The notes: generated by a model from the letters alone, not told the origin. Shown: positions 19,213 through 28,562, counted from the stretch's first letter. The stretch is DNA of 47,282 bases from Candidatus Levybacteria bacterium RIFCSPLOWO2_01_FULL_38_21 (GCA_001782475.1 MFOT01000002.1:1-47282), one strand, 5' to 3'. Translations and numbers: made by a program.

Positions 19213-19755
19213 ATGAGAAATTTTAAGACAGAAGGAGTTATAATAAAGCGAAGAAATTTTGGGGAAGCGGATAGAATCTTAACGATCTTTAGCAAACACT
19301 ATGGAAAGATACAGGTAAAAGCACCGGGTGTTAGAAAAATAACAAGCAGAAGATCTTCCCACATAGAACTTTTAAATTTGTCTGCCCTTACTCTTTACAA
19401 AAGCTCACGTTCTCAGCTGCCCATAATTACAGAAGCTAAGACCTTAGAAAGCTTTTCTTATCTTAAAAGAAATTTAAAAAAGATTGGACTTTCTTTTTAT
19501 ATCTGCGAACTTTTAAATAATCTATGTGCGGAGAATCAGGAAAATAGCAAAGTTTTTTACCTTCTTAAGGACACACTGATTAATCTTGAAAGCTCTTCTT
19601 CATACAACTTGATTGTGGACGATTTTGAGAAAAAACTTCTTGTGTTCTTAGGATATACTCCAAAATATTATTTGATTGAAGACAGGCAAGCTTTTATAGA
19701 AGGTATTATAGAGAAAAAACTTAAAGCAAGGGATATGATTCCTCTTTTTTTCTAG
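19213..19755 (+). CDS. recO: DNA repair protein RecO
   Basis: KTEGVIIKRRNFGEADRILTIFSKHYGKIQVKAPGVRK. Confidence 0.88.
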   Translation: MRNFKTEGVIIKRRNFGEADRILTIFSKHYGKIQVKAPGVRKITSRRSSHIELLNLSALTLYKSSRSQLPIITEAKTLESFSYLKRNLKKIGLSFYICELLNNLCAENQENSKVFYLLKDTLINLESSSSYNLIVDDFEKKLLVFLGYTPKYYLIEDRQAFIEGIIEKKLKARDMIPLFF

Positions 19756-20246
19756 TTATTTTTTGCCCTGTTACGGTATTCCTCTGCAATTGCAAACGTG
19801 GCAAGATCAACAACAAAGAGTATAAAAATAACTCCTGCGTAAATTAGAGAAGTCCTAAGATATGCGGGATTATAATCAACCCCCTGGATTATAAATGGAA
19901 GAAAGAAGAATAATAATGTTGCCCAAAGTATAAGAAGGCAAAAGAAAGAAGATATTTTACAGATACTTCTCCATATACGAGATTCTAGTTTAGATAAACC
20001 AATTAAGTTTAAGGAGGCAAAAACGCTTATTATAAGAAGGAAGATATGATAAATCCTAAGGCTTTGAGTCCAAGGAACATTGAGTAGCTGGCCAATTTCT
20101 CTTAAGTTGCTCGGCACCCTAAGTATTGCCAAAGCAGGCGGCGCAAACAAAACGTCTACTGTAAAGGCGTTAAGCAAAAAAGCAACAAACAGTCCTATAT
20201 AGACTGCCTGAAGAATTGTTACATATAAGTTCAATCTGCTTTTCAT
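19752..20246 (-). CDS. membrane protein of unknown function (about 4 TM)
   Basis: 164 aa ORF with hydrophobic segments; convergent with recO. Confidence 0.6.
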   Translation of the reverse strand: MKSRLNLYVTILQAVYIGLFVAFLLNAFTVDVLFAPPALAILRVPSNLREIGQLLNVPWTQSLRIYHIFLLIISVFASLNLIGLSKLESRIWRSICKISSFFCLLILWATLLFFFLPFIIQGVDYNPAYLRTSLIYAGVIFILFVVDLATFAIAEEYRNRAKNN

Positions 20247-20350
20247 CTACTATACTATATATTATTTCAAAGCATATCGCCAATTTCAAGTACATGATTA
20301 AATCTATGTAACATCTTCCCAGAAGTCAAATCACCCTCTATTTCGGACTA

Positions 20351-20379
20351 TTGACATATAACTCATAGTATGATAATAT
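20351..20379 (+). promoter_or_regulatory. candidate promoter TTGACA-N17-TAATAT
   Basis: ttgaca at 20351, taatat at 20374, 9 nt before the ATG. Confidence 0.5.
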
Positions 20380-20388
20380 CCGCTATTA

Positions 20389-20985
20389 ATGGGAGCAAGA
20401 GAATTAGAAAAATTAGCTAGACAGTTTAAATCCTCGGGCGATAATGATATTGCTCAGGGAATCTCTGCATGGGCACAAGTCGCAAGAGCAAGAGGTAGGG
20501 AAACTTTTTCACTCCCCGAAGGAGTAATTCGTCTCCCAGATGTTACCATTGGCGGAGTAAAGCCAGGAGAACTCGGTAAACTCTTAACCGCAAATGGTCA
20601 TAGAGTTAGTAATTACGCAGAAGACCTCATGCAGAAAATGCCTACGCTTCCCGATCAACAGACAATAAGTTTGGTAAGAGCTACGGTATCTGCCATGGGT
20701 CTTTCCGGTAATCCCACAACAGACCAAATTTACAAAAAAGCAGATGAATTAGGCTGGAACTTGTGTCCAGCAGAAGTAGGACCGCATCTTCGTCTTGCGT
20801 ATAAGGACCAACCAATGAATGAATGGTTAAATATTGCCATGAAGCAGATTTCCGACCGTTACGGTAATCCGAGCGTGTTCGACGTGGGGCGTGATGTTGA
20901 TGGTCTGTGGTTGGGTGCTTTTTGGGCTGGGCCTTCTAGTCGGTGGTTTCCGCGGGACCAGTTGGTTTTCTCTCCTCGCAAGTAA
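20389..20985 (+). CDS. hypothetical protein
   Basis: 198 aa ORF with a good upstream promoter and downstream intrinsic terminator. Confidence 0.6.
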   Translation: MGARELEKLARQFKSSGDNDIAQGISAWAQVARARGRETFSLPEGVIRLPDVTIGGVKPGELGKLLTANGHRVSNYAEDLMQKMPTLPDQQTISLVRATVSAMGLSGNPTTDQIYKKADELGWNLCPAEVGPHLRLAYKDQPMNEWLNIAMKQISDRYGNPSVFDVGRDVDGLWLGAFWAGPSSRWFPRDQLVFSPRK

Positions 20986-21044
20986 TTTGAAACTTAATCC
21001 CTTTGTTTCTTGAATTCTTACACTTTGACTCTTTGATACTTTGA

Positions 21045-21073
21045 CCCCGATTTAATCGGGGTTGATTTTTTTT
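21045..21073 (+). terminator. intrinsic terminator
   Basis: ccccgatt t aatcgggg followed by ttgatttttttt. Confidence 0.8.
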
Positions 21074-21107
21074 CGGTTCAAAATTTTCTAGAGACCTTGA
21101 GACTTTG

Positions 21108-21272
21108 GGGACGGTCCTAAGAAATCTTATTATGACAAGCCAATTTTAATGTAGTTTTGATTTTGCTTGGAAAGATAGTACCGCCACCAAAAGATCTTTT
21201 CAGAGGAAATTTACTACTCTAAAAAGTGTGTTTAATTTGGATTACCTTATCAAGCTATCGTAGGACCGTCCC
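21108..21272. repeat. 165-bp candidate element with 12-bp perfect terminal inverted repeats
   Basis: gggacggtccta at 21108-21119 and taggaccgtccc at 21261-21272. Confidence 0.55.
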
Positions 21273-21390
21273 TATTCACTATTCACTATTCATTCATACG
21301 TTCACCGTTCATTCAATATTATTTCAGAATTATTTCAAAATTATACCACTAATTGCAAGTCCCAATTAAAGACAAGATTTTCCCCAAAAG

Positions 21391-22023
21391 TCAAGTTGTG
21401 GCATCTGGTGGCAAACCTTTTAATTCTGTAAGATTAGAGACCCATCCCTCAGGTAGAGGTCCTCCTTGGTAGCGCATAACATATACAACAGTTCCCTTGA
21501 ATCGGATTATCTCTTTTCCAGAAAAACCAACTCCTCCTTCAAACTCCTTATTCGGTTCATCCTCGTAGAAAAACTCTTCATTGTTGATAGTAGTAATTCC
21601 TTCACCAAATCTTACATGGGTTGCGTTATCTTTAAGACTTTCTTTTAGAAAATCATAAATCTCCCTTTTACTTGATCTTCTGTAATAAGGGTATTGATTT
21701 AATCCCGATAAATTCAACGACCCAAAATAAACCATGCTCCATATTGGTTTGTCATCTTCATAAAGAATTTCCTGTCCTGCAAAATTGTTTTCTCCTGTAA
21801 CATAGATATCTCTATAAAAATAATTTCCTTCTTTATATTCAAGTTGAGTTGTCCCTTCAATAGCGGGATGTCCAACCGGTTTTCCATTACCTGCATATGT
21901 TTTAGTTCTTGCTCTGGCAACTAATCCCCGAAGAGTTTTCTCGATCGGAATTTCATCTTCTTGTTCTAATCCCATATAATGCGAGAATATACTAGTTTGT
22001 TCTTGAAATGTCAAATTAGCCAC
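21391..22023 (-). CDS. DUF5680-like protein
   Basis: RARTKTYAGNGKP, EYKEGNYFYRDIYVTGENNFAGQEILYEDDKPIWSMVYFG pattern. Confidence 0.6.
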   Translation of the reverse strand: MANLTFQEQTSIFSHYMGLEQEDEIPIEKTLRGLVARARTKTYAGNGKPVGHPAIEGTTQLEYKEGNYFYRDIYVTGENNFAGQEILYEDDKPIWSMVYFGSLNLSGLNQYPYYRRSSKREIYDFLKESLKDNATHVRFGEGITTINNEEFFYEDEPNKEFEGGVGFSGKEIIRFKGTVVYVMRYQGGPLPEGWVSNLTELKGLPPDATT

Positions 22024-22061
22024 CGCTTTCTATAAAAAAGTTTTTCTGATATCATACAATT

Positions 22062-23450
22062 ATGGCGGAGAATTTAATGGAGAAAATTGTTGCTCTTTGT
22101 AAGAGACGGGGATTTATTTTTCAGAATTCAGAAATTTACGGCGGGGTGAATGGAATTTGGGATCTAGGACCGCTTGGAGTTGCCCTTGCAAATAATATTA
22201 AAAAGCAGTGGTGGGAATCGATGGTTTTGTTAAGAGATGATGTAATAGGTCTTGATTCTTCTATTCTTTCCCATCCTCGGGTTTGGGAAGCATCGGGCCA
22301 TTTAAGGTCTTTTACCGATCCTTTGGTTGAGTGTAAAATTTGCCATGAGAGATTCAGGGCGGATCACAAGAAAGAAATTGAAGAACATACAAAGACTCAC
22401 CCTTCGGCAGGCTCAGGGCAAGCAGATGCTTGGACAGATGTTAAACACTTTAATCTAATGTTTAAAACATTTGTCGGTCCTATCGAGGATGATAGAAATA
22501 AAACTTATCTTCGCCCCGAAACTGCACAGGGAATTTTTATAAATTTTGAAAATGTTCTCTCAAGCTCAAGAGTAAAAATCCCGTTTGGAATTGCACAAAT
22601 CGGAAAGGGTTTTAGAAATGAAATAACAACGAGCAATTTTTTATTTAGGGTACGCGAATTTGAAATGATGGAGCTTGAGTTTTTTGTAAAGCCCGGTACA
22701 GACAGCAAGTGGTTTGAATACTGGAAAAAAGAAAGACTGAACTGGTATTTAAATTTGGGAATTAAAAAAGAAAATATAAAACTTACGAATTTGCCAAAAG
22801 AGGATGTCGCTCATTATTCAAAAGGAACGTCTGAAATTTGGTACAACTGGCCCTTCGGCGGAGCTCAGGGCAAGCCGTGGTTTGGTGAACTTGAAGGAGT
22901 TGCCAATAGAGGAGATTATGATCTAATACAGCACTCAAAACTTTCCGGAAGAGAATTATCTTATTATGATGAGGAAAGCAAGAAAAGGTATGTCCCATAT
23001 GTTGTCGAGCCGTCTGTTGGAGTGGGACGGGCAATTTTGGCATTTCTAATCGACTCATACTCGGAAGAAAATCCTTCGGCATCCATTCGGCAAGCTCAGG
23101 ATAAAGGCTCAGGACAAGATAGAGTTGTCCTAAAACTTCATCCGAAGCTTTCTCCAATAAAAGTTGCTGTTTTTCCTCTTCTTTCCAACAAATTACCTCT
23201 TGCAAAAATGGCACGCGCTATTTATGATAATCTTAAGAAATCCATAAAAGATTCGATAGCATTTGATGAGCGGGGAAATATAGGGAAAAGATATTATTCA
23301 CAGGATGAGATCGGAACACCATTTTGTATAACAGTAGATTTCCAAAGCCTTGAGGATGATACGGTAACAATAAGAGACAGGGATACAACCAAACAGGAAA
23401 GAGTTAAGGTTAAAAACTTAATTAATTATTTTAATGACAAATTAAAATGA
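22062..23450 (+). CDS. glyQS: glycyl-tRNA synthetase (single-chain class II type)
   Basis: RRGFIFQNSEIYGGVNGIWDLGPLGVALANNIK; FNLMFKTFVGP; RPETAQGIFINF; FRNEITTSNFLFRVREFEMMELEFF. Confidence 0.95.
   Translation: MAENLMEKIVALCKRRGFIFQNSEIYGGVNGIWDLGPLGVALANNIKKQWWESMVLLRDDVIGLDSSILSHPRVWEASGHLRSFTDPLVECKICHERFRADHKKEIEEHTKTHPSAGSGQADAWTDVKHFNLMFKTFVGPIEDDRNKTYLRPETAQGIFINFENVLSSSRVKIPFGIAQIGKGFRNEITTSNFLFRVREFEMMELEFFVKPGTDSKWFEYWKKERLNWYLNLGIKKENIKLTNLPKEDVAHYSKGTSEIWYNWPFGGAQGKPWFGELEGVANRGDYDLIQHSKLSGRELSYYDEESKKRYVPYVVEPSVGVGRAILAFLIDSYSEENPSASIRQAQDKGSGQDRVVLKLHPKLSPIKVAVFPLLSNKLPLAKMARAIYDNLKKSIKDSIAFDERGNIGKRYYSQDEIGTPFCITVDFQSLEDDTVTIRDRDTTKQERVKVKNLINYFNDKLK
22401..22423 (+). repeat. 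palindromic CTCAGG-family repeat, in frame in GlyRS (copy 1)
   Basis: cccttcggcaggctcagggcaag -> PSAGSGQ. Confidence 0.85.
22851..22874 (+). repeat. palindromic CTCAGG-family repeat, in frame in GlyRS (copy 2)
   Basis: cccttcggcggagctcagggcaag -> PFGGAQGK. Confidence 0.85.
23072..23118 (+). repeat. palindromic CTCAGG-family repeats (tandem/compound), in frame in GlyRS (copy 3)
   Basis: tccttcggcatccattcggcaagctcaggataaaggctcaggacaag -> PSASIRQAQDKGSGQD. Confidence 0.85.
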
Positions 23451-23454
23451 AATA

Positions 23455-23775
23455 ATGCCAAAAACTGTCGAAGCTGCGCCACGACCAATAGTTGAATTAA
23501 AAGATGAAGCAATATTTATTGGTTCGGATGGAATAGCTTTAACAGAATATGGATCTTTAATACATAGGCTCTTGCATCATCAACATTTTTTAATTCAAAT
23601 GGAATCAAAAGATGGAACCAGTGACGTTTCAGAGGAGCGAAGAAAAGAATTACTTGAAGAACGTAATCAAATGTGCGAACAATTAGGATTTGAGCCTATG
23701 CTATTGGGAATAGTTTCAAACAAGTTCTTCTCTATAATTAATAGAAGAATGCGTTGTCTTGAGAGAAAAAATTAA
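23455..23775 (+). CDS. hypothetical protein
   Basis: 106 aa ORF directly downstream of glyQS. Confidence 0.5.
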   Translation: MPKTVEAAPRPIVELKDEAIFIGSDGIALTEYGSLIHRLLHHQHFLIQMESKDGTSDVSEERRKELLEERNQMCEQLGFEPMLLGIVSNKFFSIINRRMRCLERKN

Positions 23776-23813
23776 TGGATATAAAAAATAAAAACTGATA
23801 TTATTGAAAATCA

Positions 23814-24254
23814 ATGAAAAACAGTAAAAATTTGATAATAGTAGGCGCAATTATTCTAGTAATTCTTGTTAGCGGCATTTTTGTTCTCGTTTCTAAAAAA
23901 TCTACTAAACCCACTCCTTCTCCCGCGCAATCAGAGGAAATCCTAGCTCTAAGCCCCGATGATATCGGATTAACACTTGAAATGGGAAGTGACGGAAAAA
24001 GAGTTATTATGGAAGTTGCTAAAATAGGAGACTTGACTTCTATTGATTATCAACTCTCTTATACATCCAAAGGTGATATTCCAAGAGGAGTGATCGGCGC
24101 ATTGGATGTAAAAGGCAAAACTATAAAAAAAGAAATTATCTTAGGAACTTGCTCTGATGTTTGCCATTACGATCAGAATGTATCCAATATAAAGATAATT
24201 CTCAAGGTTACAAAAACAGATGGCAAAATTTACCAAGTAGAAAAAAGCCTCTAG
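23814..24254 (+). CDS. secreted/membrane-anchored hypothetical protein
   Basis: N-terminal TM helix NLIIVGAIILVILVSGIFVLVSKK followed by an extracytoplasmic domain. Confidence 0.6.
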   Translation: MKNSKNLIIVGAIILVILVSGIFVLVSKKSTKPTPSPAQSEEILALSPDDIGLTLEMGSDGKRVIMEVAKIGDLTSIDYQLSYTSKGDIPRGVIGALDVKGKTIKKEIILGTCSDVCHYDQNVSNIKIILKVTKTDGKIYQVEKSL

Positions 24255-24368
24255 GAAACCAGCCTCTTTAAATGTTTATCTCTACATATGGTGTTTTAGG
24301 TTGATTTTACACACTATTTTGGTATTTTTGCTTATTGACATGATTATTAAAATGGTGCAAAATGAACT

Positions 24369-24398
24369 AAAGTGGGAAAAAGTGGAACAAAGTGGGAC
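24369..24398 (+). promoter_or_regulatory. MraZ operator: three 10-nt direct repeats AAAGTGGRAM
   Basis: aaagtgggaa aaagtggaac aaagtgggac; TGGGA-N5 spacing as in known MraZ boxes; TTGACA at 24335 upstream. Confidence 0.88.
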
Positions 24399-24421
24399 AC
24401 TTCGACAGGCTCAGTGCAAGC
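24399..24421 (+). repeat. palindromic CTCAGG-family repeat between MraZ boxes and mraZ
   Basis: acttcgacaggctcagtgcaagc. Confidence 0.8.
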
Positions 24422-24436
24422 AAAATTGGTAGGAAT

Positions 24437-24889
24437 ATGCTTATCGGTCAATACGAAGGAAAAATCGGAGCAAAAGGAAGAATCGCTTTTCCTAAAAAAT
24501 TTAGGGAGGTTCTTGGCGAAAAATTAATTGTAACTTTAGGATATGAAAACTCGCTCATTGTCGTATCGGAGGAGGGCTGGAAATCGCTTCTTGAGGGAAC
24601 AGAAGGTAAGCCCTTTATCCAATCAGAAACAAGAGAAACTCAGCGATTTCTCCTTGGAGGAGCAAGCAATGTTCAACTTGATAGTAAAGGAAGGTTTGTT
24701 ATGCCTTCTTACTTACGAGAATTTGCAAAAATTAAAGACGAAATTGTATTCCTAGGACTTTATCGTTATGTTGAAATTTGGGATAAGACAAGATGGGCAG
24801 AGTATAGAGGAACTCTTGAAAAAAACATTGATAGAATTTCTCAAAGGCTCATTGATAGTGATAAAAAGACAATAAAAGGCAATGAATAG
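24437..24889 (+). CDS. mraZ: transcriptional regulator MraZ
   Basis: MLIGQYEGKIGAKGRIAFPKKFREVLGEKLIVTLGYENSLIV, LDSKGRFVMPSYLREFA (two SpoVT/AbrB-like repeats). Confidence 0.95.
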   Translation: MLIGQYEGKIGAKGRIAFPKKFREVLGEKLIVTLGYENSLIVVSEEGWKSLLEGTEGKPFIQSETRETQRFLLGGASNVQLDSKGRFVMPSYLREFAKIKDEIVFLGLYRYVEIWDKTRWAEYRGTLEKNIDRISQRLIDSDKKTIKGNE

Positions 24890-25778
24890 ATTTCATACGC
24901 CTGTCCTTTTAAAAGAAGTTTTAGGTTTTCTAAGAGTCAAAAGGGGAGCAAGATATATAGATGCGACCTTAGGCGGAGGAGGCCACAGTAAAAAAATCCT
25001 AGAACTTGGAGGTATAGTGCTAGGGATAGATCAAGACGAAGATGCGATAAAATATGTCAAAAATCAAAAATCAAAAATCAAAAATCGGGATAACTTAATA
25101 CTTGCTCTTGGAAATTTTAAAAATATTAATGAGATTGCACATTTAAAAGGTTTTGATAGGGTTTCCGCAGTTTTGTTTGATTTGGGAGTGTCAAGCTATC
25201 AGTTGGAAAATCCGCAAAGAGGATTTAGTTATCAAAAAGAAGGCCCGCTTGATATGAGAATGGATAGAAGACTTGGGGTTAAAGCAGCGGATCTCTTGAG
25301 TATTTTAACGAAAAGAGAACTTTATGAGTTATTTTCTAAATTGGGTGAGGAACATAATGCTTGGGTCATTTCTGAGAATATTGTTAGGGCCCGTGGAATA
25401 AAACCTATTAAAACAACCGAAGATCTGGTTTTATTGATCGGGGAAACACTTGGGGAAAAGGGTCGGGTATCTGCCCTTTTGAGAAGGCTTATCGCAAAAA
25501 GAGTATTTCAAGCCTTAAGAATAGCTGTAAACGACGAGCTAAATAATCTTAAAGAAGCGCTGCCTGAGGTATATTCGCTTCTTGACAAGAAAGGAAGACT
25601 TATTGTTATAAGTTATCACTCTCTTGAAGATAGAATTGTTAAAAATACATTTAAAAATTTTAAGCTAAAAGGTATGGGCATAATTGTAACAAAAAAACCA
25701 GTAGTTGCGGATATGGAAGAAATTAAAGAAAACAAAAGGAGTAAAAGTGCGAAACTTAGAGTTTTTGAAAAAGTATGA
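24882..25778 (+). CDS. rsmH: 16S rRNA (cytosine1402-N4)-methyltransferase RsmH
   Basis: HTPVLLKEVLGFL, YIDATLGGGGHS, DLGVSSYQLENPQRGFSY, VISYHSLEDRIVKNTF. Confidence 0.96.
   Translation: MNRFHTPVLLKEVLGFLRVKRGARYIDATLGGGGHSKKILELGGIVLGIDQDEDAIKYVKNQKSKIKNRDNLILALGNFKNINEIAHLKGFDRVSAVLFDLGVSSYQLENPQRGFSYQKEGPLDMRMDRRLGVKAADLLSILTKRELYELFSKLGEEHNAWVISENIVRARGIKPIKTTEDLVLLIGETLGEKGRVSALLRRLIAKRVFQALRIAVNDELNNLKEALPEVYSLLDKKGRLIVISYHSLEDRIVKNTFKNFKLKGMGIIVTKKPVVADMEEIKENKRSKSAKLRVFEKV
25057..25084 (+). repeat. heptad array TCAAAAA x4, coding in rsmH
   Basis: tcaaaaa x4 then tcggg. Confidence 0.9.
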
Positions 25779-25838
25779 CCCTTCGGCAAGGACTTCGACT
25801 GAGCTCAGCCGAATGTCCTCAGGGTCATACTGAGTAAA
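25774..25838 (+). repeat. long imperfect cruciform of CTCAGG family between rsmH and ftsL-like gene
   Basis: tatgaccct...agggtcata arms with inner ttcgactgagctcagccgaa; includes the rsmH stop codon. Confidence 0.75.
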
Positions 25839-25846
25839 ATCGAAGT

Positions 25847-26128
25847 ATGAAAAAACCAACCTTTATAATTATTTTTATAGTCTTTTTAATAATTGCATTA
25901 TCTATTGCAAGAGTTATTGTGTCCAATAACCTTTCTACAGCAGGACTTGCTCTCTTAAAGCTTGAGAATCAACTTAATTCATATAAAATAGAAAATACAA
26001 AGGCTAGAGAAAAGCTTTTGAGTCTTACTTCTCTTTCCTACATTTCATCTGAAGCGTCGAAGCTAGGTTTTGTAGAAAACAAGACTAGTTTTATACTGGC
26101 AAAACCTTTACCCTTGGCTGTTAGATAA
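25847..26128 (+). CDS. ftsL: FtsL/DivIC-like septum formation protein
   Basis: 93 aa, N-terminal TM then coiled coil, between rsmH and ftsI. Confidence 0.65.
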   Translation: MKKPTFIIIFIVFLIIALSIARVIVSNNLSTAGLALLKLENQLNSYKIENTKAREKLLSLTSLSYISSEASKLGFVENKTSFILAKPLPLAVR

Positions 26129-27807
26129 TGATATGGCGGTATCGGATAACATTATTTTTGCTTCTTGCAATCTTTTGCTTAGTTATTATTAGGCTTTTTT
26201 ATTGGCAAATAGTTAAAGCTTCGGACTTGTCTCTCTTAGGACAATCCCAATATGGCAGACTGATAAAGGTTTTGCCGGAAAGAGGACAAATAAAAACTTC
26301 GGATAATTTCCCAATAGTTACAAATAAAATTTCATATCTTGTTTTTGCAAATCCAAAAGAAATAAAAGATAAAGAAAAGAATTCATTAATTCTTGCCCAA
26401 GCACTTGGAGTAAGTAAAGCGTCTATTAGCGCACAATTGTCTCTTGATCGTTTTTGGGTGCCCTTAAAGTCGCAAATAACCATAGAGGACAAAGAAAAAA
26501 TTAGTAAATTAAATTTACCCGGAATTGGTTTTGAAAAACAGTTTACAAGATATTATCCGGAAGCTTCTATGGCAGCACATCTTCTCGGTTTTGTGGGTAA
26601 GGATGAGGCGGGACAAGATAAGGGATATTTTGGAATTGAAGGTTATTACGATAGACTTCTTAAAGGAAAGGAGGATGTTGCGGTTCAGATTCATGACGCT
26701 TTAGGAAGACCAATTTTATCAAGAGCCAGTAAAAATTCTAAAGAAGCAAAAGGAGATAGCTTAGTATTAAATATAAATAGGTCTATACAATTTATGGCAG
26801 AAGAGAAACTCAAAAAAGGGATTGAGAGATACCAAGCATCGGGCGGATCAGTTGGTATTATGGATCCTAAGACCGGAAATATCCTAGCTCTTGTCTCATT
26901 CCCGTCCTTTTTGCCGTCGGATTTTCAAGATTATGAGGCAAATTTATTCAAGAATCCATTTATTTCAAGTCTTTATGAGCCGGGGTCAACTTTTAAACCT
27001 TTAGTTTTATCTCCTGCCTTAGACAGCAAATTAGTTACTCCGGAGACTAAGTGTCCAATATGCTCAGGACCTGTATCTATTTCGGGTTTTGAACTTCATA
27101 CCTGGAATAATAAATATTATAAAGATACTAATATGGTCGAAGTTATACAGCATTCTGATAACATTGGGATGGTTTTTGTTGCCCAAAAATTGGGAGTTGA
27201 TAGAATGATAGATTACTTGAGCCGTTTTGGAATAGGAGATGTAACAGGAGTGGATATTCAGGGAGAAGTTTCACAATCTCTTCTTCCAAAAGCATTCTGG
27301 TATCCTGTAGATTTAGTAACGAAAGGCTTTGGACAGGGAATTTCTGTAACGCCAATAGAACTTTTAAGTGCGTTTTCTGCCATTGCCAATAAAGGAGTCA
27401 GAATGGAACCTCATGTTGTAGGAAAAGTAGAAACTCCGGATGGCAAGATTTCAAAGATACCACCTAAGATTTTAGGAAAACCAATTTCCGAAGAAACTGC
27501 AAAAATTATGACCGAAATTTTAGTAAATGCCGTAAATAAAGGTGAGGCATCGTGGACAAGGCTGAGGGGCTATAGAATTGCCGGGAAAACAGGGACAGCA
27601 TCAATACCGGTTAAAGGACATTATGACCCAAATCAAACGATTACCTCATTTATTGGTTTTGCTCCTTCGGATAATCCAAAATTTGTAATGCTTGTAATCT
27701 TGGACAGGCCAACAGCTTCAATCTATGGAGCAGAAACAGCTGCTCCTATTTTTTTTGATATCGCCAAAGATGTCCTTGCCTACTACGGCATTCCACAGAC
27801 TGAATAA
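26128..27807 (+). CDS. ftsI: penicillin-binding protein 2/FtsI transpeptidase
   Basis: N-terminal TM; PERGQI; YEPGSTFKP (SxxK), SDN motif, AGKTGTASIP (KTG). Confidence 0.95.
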   Translation: MIWRYRITLFLLLAIFCLVIIRLFYWQIVKASDLSLLGQSQYGRLIKVLPERGQIKTSDNFPIVTNKISYLVFANPKEIKDKEKNSLILAQALGVSKASISAQLSLDRFWVPLKSQITIEDKEKISKLNLPGIGFEKQFTRYYPEASMAAHLLGFVGKDEAGQDKGYFGIEGYYDRLLKGKEDVAVQIHDALGRPILSRASKNSKEAKGDSLVLNINRSIQFMAEEKLKKGIERYQASGGSVGIMDPKTGNILALVSFPSFLPSDFQDYEANLFKNPFISSLYEPGSTFKPLVLSPALDSKLVTPETKCPICSGPVSISGFELHTWNNKYYKDTNMVEVIQHSDNIGMVFVAQKLGVDRMIDYLSRFGIGDVTGVDIQGEVSQSLLPKAFWYPVDLVTKGFGQGISVTPIELLSAFSAIANKGVRMEPHVVGKVETPDGKISKIPPKILGKPISEETAKIMTEILVNAVNKGEASWTRLRGYRIAGKTGTASIPVKGHYDPNQTITSFIGFAPSDNPKFVMLVILDRPTASIYGAETAAPIFFDIAKDVLAYYGIPQTE

Positions 27808-27826
27808 TTCACTATTTTGCACTTTT

Positions 27827-27877
27827 CACCCCGGACTTTTCACCCCGGGGGTGATTTACTCTTGACACCTTGGGAAA
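27827..27877 (-). repeat. REP-like element flanking RAYT, 5' side, inverted
   Basis: caccccggacttttcaccccgggggtgatttactcttgacaccttgggaaa; aligns to the reverse complement of copies at 2402 and 28572. Confidence 0.8.
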
Positions 27878-27896
27878 TTTGAAGTATTTTATATTG

Positions 27897-28562
27897 ATGC
27901 CTTTAAGAACTGTTGTATTTGCTAATAACGAGATTTATCACGCATTTAATCGTTCCATTGCAAAAGAGAACATATTTTCTTCCAAATTCAACCTCAGAAA
28001 AGCTCTGGAGATTGTCGAATTTTACCGTTTTTCTCAGAGACTGAGGTTATCCAGAGTGAAAATGTTACCTGAAGATTTAAGGAGTGAATATTTTCGAGAG
28101 CTACATCAAGAACAACCTCTGGTTGAGATTTATTCCTTCGCTTTCATGCCCAATCATTATCATTTCCTACTTAAACAACTTCAAGAGAAAGGAATTAATC
28201 GATTCATCTCGAATTTTCAAAACAGCTTTGCAAAGGTTTTTAATTTAAGAACAGATAGGGATGGAGGGCTTTTTCAACATACATTTAAAGCGAAGAGGGT
28301 TGAAACAGATGAGGAATTTCTCCATGTTTCTCGGTATATTCACCTAAACCCTGTCACTTCCTACTTGATCGAATTTAAGGATCTAATGGATTATTCTTGG
28401 ACATCTTTCCCCATATACGTAAAAGGAGAGAACAACCCTTTTGTAAATGTAGAATTTATACTCAATCTTTCCCAAACGAAAGAAGCATACAAAGTTTTTG
28501 TGGCCGATCAAGTAGATTATCAAAGGAGTTTGGCTTTGATAAAAGATTTGGTTCTTGAGTAA
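27897..28562 (+). mobile_element. REP-associated tyrosine transposase (RAYT, IS200/IS605-like Y1_Tnp)
   Basis: NEIYHAFNRSIAKENIF; HUH motif FMPNHYHFLLK; SRYIHLNPVTSYL. Confidence 0.92.

Noticed and set aside
22783-23214. 143-aa minus-strand ORF inside glyQS
   Set aside because: Antisense to conserved GlyRS motifs
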